This document shows, one piece after another, positions 8,423 through 16,586 of a stretch of DNA of 34,137 bases. A model generated the notes under the pieces. The model did no database searches. It was not told the origin of the DNA and saw nothing but the letters and a program-made list of their open reading frames with translations. The stretch's first letter is position 1; the number at the start of each line of letters is the position of its first letter. A program made the position numbers and the translations under genes. The DNA comes from Bacteroidales bacterium (GTDB lineage: Bacteria > Bacteroidota > Bacteroidia > Bacteroidales > VadinHA17): contig DAIDJT010000003.1 of the NCBI GenBank assembly GCA_027451265.1, forward strand, positions 1-34,137, read 5' to 3'.

Positions 8423-9793
8423 TTATTCATAACGAAGTGATTCAATCGGGTCTCTTTCTGAGGCTCTCTTTGCCGGCGAATAGCCGAAGATGACCCCAAC
8501 CGCGGCTGATACCCCGAAGGCAATCACAATAGAAAAGAGTGAAACAATTGTTGTTATGCCCGCTATCTTCTGTATCAGTACTGCCAGGATTATTCCGAGG
8601 AATACACCTATGAAGCCTCCAGAGACACTGATAAGCACTGCCTCTGAGAGGAACTGAACGACAATATCCATCTTCTTTGCACCGATGGCCATCCTCGTTC
8701 CTATCTCCTTAATTCTTTCCATTACAGAGGCGAACATGATATTCATGATTCCGATGCCGCCTACTATCAGGGAGATACTTGCAATTGCACCCAGCACAAT
8801 GTTGAAGATATCCTTGGTCCTCTGCTGCTGTTTCAGAAGCAGCTCCGGGACGGTTATCTCAAAGTCCTTCACGCCGGAGTGCCTCCTCAGCATCATCCTG
8901 CTGAGAACCTCGGTGGTGGGAGTTAGCTGTTCGGTCTCGGCAACCTGAACCACAATCTTGTCGAGCTGGTTATAGTTGGTCTCGGTGTTGGTGGTGGAAG
9001 CGCTCGCACCGCTGACAACCACCCTTCCATGCATGCCTCCGCCACCGAAAACCTGGACTGATGTTGCCTCAGTTGCCAGCTTGGTGTTGACAAGTGCCCT
9101 GTTCTGGTAACGCATGAGCATAGTCTTGATCGGGATATAAACGTTGTCATTGTAAACGTTTACCCCCTGTTCCTCGAACCCGGTCAGGGAAACGTTGGTC
9201 TTTTCGAGTACGCCTATCACCTTCAGCCACACATTGTCAAACTTGAGATACTGGCCGATGGGGTCAACCTGGCTGAAGAATTTGGCCCTGATGTTGGCAC
9301 CGATGATGCAAACCTGTATCCCGTATTCTTCCTGGTAGTCGTTAAAGAAGACACCCTGCGAAAGCGGGAGATTGTAAAGCTCAAAATAGTCATTCGATAC
9401 CCCTACCAGCTTGGCGGTATAGCGCATGCCGCTCAGCACTATTGTAGAGTTGAATGCAATCTCCGGGCTTATTCTCTTCACTGCGGGGATGGTGCTGCGG
9501 ATTGCCTCCACATCAAGCAGTGTCAGCCCTCTTGAGAATTTGTTCAACTGTTTCTCTCCTTCATTCTGGGAAGCATCCTTCTCCTGCACGATGGGGCTGA
9601 TGAGTATGTTGTTAACCCCTACCATCTTGATCTGGTCAAGGATCTCCTGCTGAGCACCCTTGCCTATTGCAAGCATGCTGATGACAGCCGCCACCCCGAA
9701 GATGATCCCGAGGGCGGTCAGTATCGACTTGAGCTTGTTTGAAAGAATCGACTCAAGGGCGATGCGTATGTCGTGTCCGTATCTTTTGAACAT
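8423..9793 (-). CDS. ABC transporter permease, MacB/FtsX family, without a fused ATPase domain
   Basis: DIRIALESILSNKLKSILTALGIIFGVAAVISMLAIGKGAQQEI; C-terminal GGIGIMNIMFASVMERIKEIGTRMAIGAKKMDIVVQFLSEAVLISVSGG...SPAKRASERDPIESLRYE. Confidence 0.92.
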   Translation of the reverse strand: MFKRYGHDIRIALESILSNKLKSILTALGIIFGVAAVISMLAIGKGAQQEILDQIKMVGVNNILISPIVQEKDASQNEGEKQLNKFSRGLTLLDVEAIRSTIPAVKRISPEIAFNSTIVLSGMRYTAKLVGVSNDYFELYNLPLSQGVFFNDYQEEYGIQVCIIGANIRAKFFSQVDPIGQYLKFDNVWLKVIGVLEKTNVSLTGFEEQGVNVYNDNVYIPIKTMLMRYQNRALVNTKLATEATSVQVFGGGGMHGRVVVSGASASTTNTETNYNQLDKIVVQVAETEQLTPTTEVLSRMMLRRHSGVKDFEITVPELLLKQQQRTKDIFNIVLGAIASISLIVGGIGIMNIMFASVMERIKEIGTRMAIGAKKMDIVVQFLSEAVLISVSGGFIGVFLGIILAVLIQKIAGITTIVSLFSIVIAFGVSAAVGVIFGYSPAKRASERDPIESLRYE

Positions 9794-9833
9794 GTTATTC
9801 CATGTTTATTTGCCTCAGAATCCTTTATCCCTG

Positions 9834-11348
9834 TTACTGGTTTGGCGTTCTTACCCTCTGCACCCTGACAGTGGTGTCACTTCCGCTTCCGGCCGGTCTG
9901 CCCTGCATCTGTCCGGGGCGTCCTGCTCCGCGCATCTGACGCATCGCCTCACGCTGCTCGGGAGTAAGGTTTTGCATGAATTCACGCATCTGCTCCGGGG
10001 TCATGTTGCCCGGCATCATGCCCGGTCGCTGGTTGCCATTCTGCTGACGCTTTGCCTCTTCGGCAGCCTGCTGCTTCTTCCTCTCCTTGATAACGCTTAT
10101 CAGCTCCTCACCGTGAAGCTTGAATTTTTCAGCGTTCTCGGGAATAGAAAGATAGAGCTTCTGGCCTTTTTCAAGACCCTGCTCCACAATTATGTCATTT
10201 TCATTAGACTCACCAAGGACAACCACCTGGCGTGACCCGTCCTTCATATAAACAAACGGGACACTGTCTGCTGTGGCGAATACTGTCTCAAGCGGAATAA
10301 ATGTCACATCGGTGAATGTTTTGGTGATTATCTGGTTTCCCGTGGTCATTGAAGGCCTGAGAATAGGATCAGAACCGTCAATCTTGGTTATAACCTCGAA
10401 TACCTTTGCATCGGTATTTGGAAGCTGCTCGCCGATATTGGCAACACTGAGCACAACACCGGTGTATGTTTTCTCAGGGAAGGCGTCAACGGTAAGCCTT
10501 ACACGCTGCCCGGCCTTTACCTTGCTTACATCAATCTCATTGACATAAGTCTTGGAGATCATTGATGCAAGGTCAGGAAGAGTGGCAACCACCGGGTCCC
10601 ACGGACTGATTTCCGAGCCAACCTTGCGTTTCGCACCGCCCCATTCCCTTTTGTATATTACCATCCCGTCAGACGGGGCTGTGATTATGAATTTCTGGAT
10701 TATCTCCTGCATCTCGGCAACTTTTCTCTGCTGCTTGGCTACCTGTAATTCAGTGTCCTTTATATCAGCCCTTGCCTGCCTGACTTTCAGGTCATAGTTG
10801 CTGAGTGACTGTTCATATGACCGCTGGGCCTTGTCAAGGGTTATCCTTGCCTGCCTGATTGTTGTAGGAGGCTCATACTTCGACTGCTCAAGGGTTATTT
10901 CGGCCTCCTCCATGTTAAACTTAAGGTTGAGGAGATCATCCCTCAGGTTACCAAGGGTTATGGTGGTATCAAGCTGCTTTTTAAGCAGGTCGGTCTGATA
11001 TGACTCCAGCCTGTCCTGTTCATCCTTTAACGTGTTGTCAACGCTTGAACGGTCAAGGGTGGCTACATAATCGCCTGCCTTCACCTCAGTACCTTCCGGC
11101 ACCAGGTCCGAGATCTTGATTGACCCGAACCTCATGTTGCGGCTGCTGAGACCCTCAGGCCCCTTGATATCTGTTGAAACCTCTGCCTGCAGTTCCCCGG
11201 TGGTTGTGACAACCACCTCAAAATCACCCTTCCGCACTTCAGTAAACAGTGTGCTAAGATCTTCCTTGCCTGTAAGTTTGCTGATGATGATCATGGCGAT
11301 TACTGCCAGCAATACAACGACTGAGGTAATGATAATAGTCCTTTTCAT
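9834..11348 (-). CDS. MacA-like HlyD/RND-type periplasmic adaptor with Met/Gln-rich C-terminal tail
   Basis: N-terminal TM, coiled-coil hairpin, IITAPSDGMVIYKREWGGAKRKVGSEISPWDPVVATLPDL; operon with permease and TolC. Confidence 0.88.
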   Translation of the reverse strand: MKRTIIITSVVVLLAVIAMIIISKLTGKEDLSTLFTEVRKGDFEVVVTTTGELQAEVSTDIKGPEGLSSRNMRFGSIKISDLVPEGTEVKAGDYVATLDRSSVDNTLKDEQDRLESYQTDLLKKQLDTTITLGNLRDDLLNLKFNMEEAEITLEQSKYEPPTTIRQARITLDKAQRSYEQSLSNYDLKVRQARADIKDTELQVAKQQRKVAEMQEIIQKFIITAPSDGMVIYKREWGGAKRKVGSEISPWDPVVATLPDLASMISKTYVNEIDVSKVKAGQRVRLTVDAFPEKTYTGVVLSVANIGEQLPNTDAKVFEVITKIDGSDPILRPSMTTGNQIITKTFTDVTFIPLETVFATADSVPFVYMKDGSRQVVVLGESNENDIIVEQGLEKGQKLYLSIPENAEKFKLHGEELISVIKERKKQQAAEEAKRQQNGNQRPGMMPGNMTPEQMREFMQNLTPEQREAMRQMRGAGRPGQMQGRPAGSGSDTTVRVQRVRTPNQ

Positions 11349-11392
11349 CTGCCAAATTATCTGTTTGTTTTATTAAAGGCGTGAAATTATTA

Positions 11393-11400
11393 CAAATTTA
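11393..11400 (-). promoter_or_regulatory. Putative -7 box (TAAATTTG) for the macA-macB-tolC operon
   Basis: TAnnTTTG match 45 bp upstream of the macA-like ATG in AT-rich intergenic DNA. Confidence 0.5.
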
Positions 11401-11425
11401 GATTTATGTATTCGTTTTAAGTAAA

Positions 11426-11444
11426 CATTAACTTTCATTAACTT
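11426..11444. repeat. 10-bp-period direct repeat CATTAACTT x2
   Basis: CATTAACTT-T-CATTAACTT just upstream of the expected -33 region of the putative efflux promoter. Confidence 0.7.
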
Positions 11445-11509
11445 AAACCTGTTTGTAGTGCATAAAAACCGTTCAAAAAAGAGGTGTAAATAGTACCCGG
11501 GTGAAATAA

Positions 11510-12889
11510 TTATAAATTTTTAACAATGACTGTAACGCTGTCAGCCAGTCTTTCTGCCTGCTCCATTGTTTTCTCCTCGGCATAAATCCTCATTATCGGT
11601 TCGGTGTTTGATTTCCTGACCTGGACCCATCCTGAAGGCAGGTCAAGCTTAATCCCGTCACGCGTGTCACATGATGCTTCAGGATATGCCTTTACCAGGT
11701 TTTCACGAAGCTTGTCCATGTCAACAATGCCCTGGAGGTCAATCTTTTTTTTCGCAATGAAGTAGTTCGGATATTTGCTTCGCAGTTCACTGCATTTGAC
11801 TCCCTGTTTTGCGAGGTGGGTCAGGAAGAGGGCAATTCCTGCCAGTGCATCACGGCCGTAATGAAGTGCCGGATATATGACACCGCCGTTGCCTTCACCC
11901 CCAATGACGGCGCCGGTACGCTTCATCTCAGCCACAACATTGACCTCTCCCACCGGTGCGGAGGTATAGGTGCAACCATGCTTTTCACTGACATCCCGTA
12001 ACGCCCTTGTTGATGACATGTTGGATACGGTGGGTCCCTTGACATGGCCAAGCACATAATCAGAAACAGACACCAGGGTGTACTCCTCTCCGAACATTAA
12101 CCCGTCTTCGCATACAATGGCCAGCCTGTCAACGTCAGGGTCAACCACGAAGCCAAGATGGGCTCCGCTTTCCTTCACGGTTCGGGAGATATCTGAAAGA
12201 TGTTCCGGCAACGGTTCCGGGTTATGCGGAAAGAGACCGGTAGGTTCACAGTAAAGCTCAATCACATTATTTACACCCAGCGCCTTCAGAAGTGCAGGTA
12301 TTGCAATGCCTCCCACCGAGTTGACTGCATCAACGGCTATTGTAAACCCGGCCTTTCGGATAGCATCACAATCGGTCAGCTTCATCCCGGCCACCATGGC
12401 GATATGCTTTTCAGTCCAGCTGTCATCACGTGTTTCCTTTCCCAACTTATCGTAAGTCACATAGTCAAAGTCTTCCGCTGCTGCCAGGGCCAGAACCTCC
12501 CTGCCGTCAGCATCACTCAGGAACTCACCCTCTTCATTGAGGAGCTTGAGAGCATTCCACTGGGCCGGGTTATGACTCGCTGTCAGTATGATTCCTCCCC
12601 CGGCACCCAGCCCCGTCACAGCCACCTCAACCGTTGGGGTGGTGACCAGTCCGGCATCAATGACATCTATCCCTGCACTCCTGAGTGATGAGTTGACCAG
12701 CGCAGCAACCACCGGGCCGGATACCCGGGCATCACGTCCGGTTACGACACGAAGCGGTCCTCTGCCCCTTCTCCTGAGCCATGTGCCGTAAGCAGATGCA
12801 AATTTTACAATATCAACGGGTGTAAGCGACTCGCCCGGTTTCCCGCCAATTGTTCCCCTGATGCCTGAGATGGATTTGATAAGTGCCAT
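11510..12889 (-). CDS. glmM: Phosphoglucosamine mutase / phosphohexomutase
   Basis: SISGIRGTIGG, active-site ILTASHNPAQWNALK, metal loop DPDVDRLAIV, GGEGNGG, RKSNTEPIMRIYAE. Confidence 0.92.
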   Translation of the reverse strand: MALIKSISGIRGTIGGKPGESLTPVDIVKFASAYGTWLRRRGRGPLRVVTGRDARVSGPVVAALVNSSLRSAGIDVIDAGLVTTPTVEVAVTGLGAGGGIILTASHNPAQWNALKLLNEEGEFLSDADGREVLALAAAEDFDYVTYDKLGKETRDDSWTEKHIAMVAGMKLTDCDAIRKAGFTIAVDAVNSVGGIAIPALLKALGVNNVIELYCEPTGLFPHNPEPLPEHLSDISRTVKESGAHLGFVVDPDVDRLAIVCEDGLMFGEEYTLVSVSDYVLGHVKGPTVSNMSSTRALRDVSEKHGCTYTSAPVGEVNVVAEMKRTGAVIGGEGNGGVIYPALHYGRDALAGIALFLTHLAKQGVKCSELRSKYPNYFIAKKKIDLQGIVDMDKLRENLVKAYPEASCDTRDGIKLDLPSGWVQVRKSNTEPIMRIYAEEKTMEQAERLADSVTVIVKNL

Positions 12890-12955
12890 ATAATGCCAGT
12901 TTTAGTAAAATGCAAAGGTGCAAAAAAGATCGGGGATAAAACCGGTAAATAGTTG

Positions 12956-12963
12956 TAAATTTG
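12956..12963 (+). promoter_or_regulatory. Putative -7 box (TAAATTTG) for the rluB/era/der run
   Basis: Exact TAnnTTTG match 15 bp upstream of the ATG at 12979, which argues against the upstream TTG (12961) as start. Confidence 0.5.
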
Positions 12964-12978
12964 CACGCTGAAAGAATA

Positions 12979-13818
12979 ATGATGGAAAAAAAGACGGCCG
13001 GGCCACGTAAAGAATTCAGAAAAAGGGAAGTGACCCCGGGGGCTGCTGCCGGGCCACGTAAAGCTTTTAAGAAAGGCAAAGGCACCCCGAAACCGGAGGC
13101 CGAACCTGTCAGGCTCAATAAATTCATAGCTAACAGCGGCGTCTGCGCAAGGCGTGAAGCTGACGAGCTGATTAAACAGGGATACATATCTGTCAATGGA
13201 AAGAAGGTGACCGATATGGGTATCAAGGTACTGCCGTCTGACAAAGTGGAGTACAGGGGTAAACTGCTTACCCCCGGGAAGAAGGTATACATACTGCTCA
13301 ACAAGCCGAAAGGATATGTAACCACAGTCAGGGATCCTCATGCCGACTTCACCGTCCTGGACCTTGTGAAGGATGCCACCACCGAACGGATCTACCCTGT
13401 GGGAAGGCTTGACAAGGCAACCACCGGCGTTCTCCTTCTGACCAATGACGGTGACCTGGCAGGAAAACTAACCCACCCCTCATACGGCGCCGGAAAGGTT
13501 TATCATGTCTTCCTCGACAGGGAGGTTACCAGAAACGATATGGAGACCATTGTCAACGGGGTGGAGCTTGAGGAGGGAAAGGTCAGCGCAGATGCCATCT
13601 CCTATGCTGACCCGGAGGATCGCACCCAGGTTGGCGTCGAAATTCACTCGGGCCAGAACAGGGTGGTAAGACGCATCTTTGAAAAACTGGGCTATAAGGT
13701 CAGAAAACTCGACCGTGTCAGCTTTGCAGGCCTGACAAAAAAGAACCTGCAACGAGGGCACTGGAGACACCTGACACCGAAGGAGATCAGCCTTCTTAAA
13801 CGGGGCAACCGGAAATAA
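12979..13818 (+). CDS. rluB: Pseudouridine synthase, RluB/RsuA family
   Basis: S4 domain VRLNKFIANSGVCARREADELIKQGYISVNGKKV; catalytic GRLDKATTGVLLLTNDGDLAGKLTHP. Start refined from the ORF track TTG at 12961. Confidence 0.9.
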   Translation: MMEKKTAGPRKEFRKREVTPGAAAGPRKAFKKGKGTPKPEAEPVRLNKFIANSGVCARREADELIKQGYISVNGKKVTDMGIKVLPSDKVEYRGKLLTPGKKVYILLNKPKGYVTTVRDPHADFTVLDLVKDATTERIYPVGRLDKATTGVLLLTNDGDLAGKLTHPSYGAGKVYHVFLDREVTRNDMETIVNGVELEEGKVSADAISYADPEDRTQVGVEIHSGQNRVVRRIFEKLGYKVRKLDRVSFAGLTKKNLQRGHWRHLTPKEISLLKRGNRK

Positions 13819-13827
13819 CACCACCCG

Positions 13828-14706
13828 ATGGAACACAGGTCTGGCTTTGTAAATATCCTCGGAAACCCCAACGTCGGGAAATCGACGCTGATGAACGTAC
13901 TCGTCGGCCAGAAGCTTTCAGTTACCACCCCGAAGGCACAGACCACCCGCCACAGGATCATGGGTATCCTCAACGGCGAGGGATACCAGGTTGTATATTC
14001 TGACACGCCGGGCATCCTGAACCCGAAGTATAAACTGCAGTCGGCCATGATGAAATCAGTCGAGTCTGCCCTTGATGATGCTGACCTGATCCTTTACGTC
14101 ACCGACGTCGTTGAGACTGCCTCCAAGCACAGCGGGCACCTCAGCCGCATACTTGCCTCTGCCGTACAGAAGATCATTGTCATAAACAAGATTGACCTTA
14201 CAAACCAGGCAGACCTGGAAAAGCTTGTGGAGAAGTGGAATGTGATGGCTCCAGGAATCCCGGCGCTTCCCGTGTCAGCCACCAACAGGTTCAATACTGA
14301 CCTCCTGCTGAAAGAAATAATCAGCCGCCTCCCGGAAGGGCCGCCATATTTCCCGGAAGATCAGCTGACTGACCGTTATGAGCGTTTCTTTGTCACAGAG
14401 ATCATCAGGGGAAAGATATTTGAGACATACCAGAAGGAGATTCCCTATTCGGTTGAAGTTGAGATTGAGAGTTACCGCGAAGAGCCGGGCATTAACCGGA
14501 TTGCGGCGATAATTTATGTTGCCAGGGAAAGCCAGAAGGGAATCATCATAGGCCATAAAGGCTCGATGCTTAAGCGGGCAGGCACCGCAGCAAGAAAGGA
14601 AATGGAAGAGTTCCTTGGCAAAAAAGTCTTCCTGGAACTTTATGTCAGGGTGGCCCCTGAGTGGCGTGACAATCCCCGCATGCTTAAAAAATTCGGATAC
14701 CTGTAG
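13828..14706 (+). CDS. era: GTPase Era
   Basis: G1 [19 protein letters not shown]-terminal KH domain IYVARESQKGIIIGHKGSMLKRAGTAARKEMEEFLGKKVFLELYVRVAPEWRD. Confidence 0.97.
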   Translation: MEHRSGFVNILGNPNVGKSTLMNVLVGQKLSVTTPKAQTTRHRIMGILNGEGYQVVYSDTPGILNPKYKLQSAMMKSVESALDDADLILYVTDVVETASKHSGHLSRILASAVQKIIVINKIDLTNQADLEKLVEKWNVMAPGIPALPVSATNRFNTDLLLKEIISRLPEGPPYFPEDQLTDRYERFFVTEIIRGKIFETYQKEIPYSVEVEIESYREEPGINRIAAIIYVARESQKGIIIGHKGSMLKRAGTAARKEMEEFLGKKVFLELYVRVAPEWRDNPRMLKKFGYL

Positions 14707-14715
14707 CATTTGATT

Positions 14716-16020
14716 ATGAGTAAGATAGCAGCAATAGTAGGAAGACCAAATGTTGGCAAGTCAACCCTCTTCAACCGCCTGACGGAGAGTCGTGCGGCAA
14801 TCGTGAACGAGGAGAGCGGTGTGACCCGTGACAGGCATTATGGCAGGGTATCATGGAACGGGGTGGAATTTTCGGTGGTTGACACCGGAGGGTTCGTGGA
14901 AAACTCCGACGACGTCTTCGAGAGCGAGATAAACAGGCAGGTCAAACTCGCCATCAGTGAGGCTGACGTGATACTCTTCATGGTTGACGTTGAGACCGGA
15001 GTACATGAACTTGACAGGTCAGTGGCATCGCTGCTGCGCAAGGTTCAGAAAAAGGTGATCACCATCGTCAACAAGGTTGACAATAACAAGCGCCTCCTTG
15101 ATGCTGCCGAATTCTATGGGCTGGGGCTGGGCGATTACTTCCCGGTAAGCTCCGTCAACGGAAGCGGCACAGGCGAGCTCCTTGACGAGATAGTAAAACA
15201 CCTTCCGGACACCCCTGACGAGACCGGTGAGGAGATACCAAAGGTGGCGGTGGTTGGCCGTCCCAACGTTGGCAAATCATCACTGGCAAATACACTCCTT
15301 GGTGAAGAGAGAAACATTGTGACACCCGTGGCCGGCACAACACGTGACTCAATTCACAGCCTGTACAACAAATTTAACTACCGGTTCCTTCTCATTGACA
15401 CCGCCGGGCTCAGAAAAAAAGCAAAAGTGGAGGAGGATATCGAGTTCTACTCAACCCTCAGGTCAGTGAGAGCCATCGAGGAGAGCGATGTGTGCCTGCT
15501 GCTCATTGATGCCACACGCGGGATCGAATCACAGGATCTCAGCATCCTGAGCATAATCCAGAAAAACAATAAGGGACTGATCATCCTGGTAAACAAATGG
15601 GACCTGGTGGAGAAGGACCAGAACAGCACCAAGCGCTTTGAGGATGAGATCAGGTCAAAGACAGCTCCATTCACCGACTACCCTGTACTGTTTATTTCAG
15701 CAATTACCAAACAAAGGGTGCATAAGGTTCTGGAACTCATCATGACCGTCTATGAAAACAGGAGAAGAAAGATCTCCACGTCACAGCTGAATGAGGTGAT
15801 GCTCAGGATCATCGGCGAAACTCCGCCGCCGGCTACAAAGGGGAAGCATATCAAAATCAAATATGTAACCCAGCTCCCTTCAGCCTCCCCGGCCTTTGCC
15901 TTCTTCTGCAACCTGCCGCAATACATCAGGGAACCATATAAAAGGTTCGTGGAGAACAGACTGAGAGAGAACTTCCCCCTGACCGGCGCTCCCGTAAGGA
16001 TATTTTTCAGAAAAAAATAA
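14716..16020 (+). CDS. der: Ribosome biogenesis GTPase Der (EngA)
   Basis: Two tandem GTPase domains ([28 protein letters not shown]), C-terminal KH-like domain. Start refined from TTG at 14710. Confidence 0.97.
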   Translation: MSKIAAIVGRPNVGKSTLFNRLTESRAAIVNEESGVTRDRHYGRVSWNGVEFSVVDTGGFVENSDDVFESEINRQVKLAISEADVILFMVDVETGVHELDRSVASLLRKVQKKVITIVNKVDNNKRLLDAAEFYGLGLGDYFPVSSVNGSGTGELLDEIVKHLPDTPDETGEEIPKVAVVGRPNVGKSSLANTLLGEERNIVTPVAGTTRDSIHSLYNKFNYRFLLIDTAGLRKKAKVEEDIEFYSTLRSVRAIEESDVCLLLIDATRGIESQDLSILSIIQKNNKGLIILVNKWDLVEKDQNSTKRFEDEIRSKTAPFTDYPVLFISAITKQRVHKVLELIMTVYENRRRKISTSQLNEVMLRIIGETPPPATKGKHIKIKYVTQLPSASPAFAFFCNLPQYIREPYKRFVENRLRENFPLTGAPVRIFFRKK

Positions 16021-16064
16021 ATACATTTGGTGTGATTTTTGATGCCAGGGAGTATTGCAAGCAT

Positions 16065-16586
16065 ATGAAAAATGCACTTATCATAACGATTCTTGCAGCG
16101 ACGCTGATGATGGCCTCATGCGGACCTATCGAGACGCTTCCCCCGGAACCCAGGATCGAGTTCAGGACCTTCTCGCTTTATGATACAACGGATATTCTGG
16201 GCAATCCAGCCAAAGCCGGCAAACTTACTTTTTACTTCGAAGATGGCGATGGTGACCTTGGCCTCGATCCCCCTCTGACACCTGGTGTTGATCCTTCAAG
16301 CAACCTCTTTTTAAGGTTATTCCGCAAAACGAACGGCACTTTTGAGCTTGCGGAACCGTCAGATCCTCTTTACCCGTCTGAATACCGTATACCTTACATT
16401 GATGCAGAAGGCCAGAACAAAATACTTAAGGGAACAATAGATGTTACACTTTTCTACCTGATTTATGACCCTCAGGATACCCTGTATTACGATTTCTGGA
16501 TCAGGGACAGGGGCGGCAATGAAAGCAATACCGCTACCACCTGCGTAGTTGTCCTGGGCGAAAACGGCACCTGTCAGCCTGAGTGA
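16065..16586 (+). CDS. Putative lipoprotein of unknown function with DGDGDLGLD motif
   Basis: MKNALIITILAATLMMASC signal peptide with lipobox; start refined to ATG 16065. Confidence 0.75.
   Translation: MKNALIITILAATLMMASCGPIETLPPEPRIEFRTFSLYDTTDILGNPAKAGKLTFYFEDGDGDLGLDPPLTPGVDPSSNLFLRLFRKTNGTFELAEPSDPLYPSEYRIPYIDAEGQNKILKGTIDVTLFYLIYDPQDTLYYDFWIRDRGGNESNTATTCVVVLGENGTCQPE

Noticed and set aside
9660-10235. 191-aa + strand ORF
   Set aside because: Spans the macA-like/macB-like junction on the opposite strand; no signal of a real gene.
12805-13341. 178- and 170-aa minus-strand ORFs
   Set aside because: Antisense to rluB and the glmM/rluB intergenic region, which have strong family evidence; composition looks like shadow ORFs.
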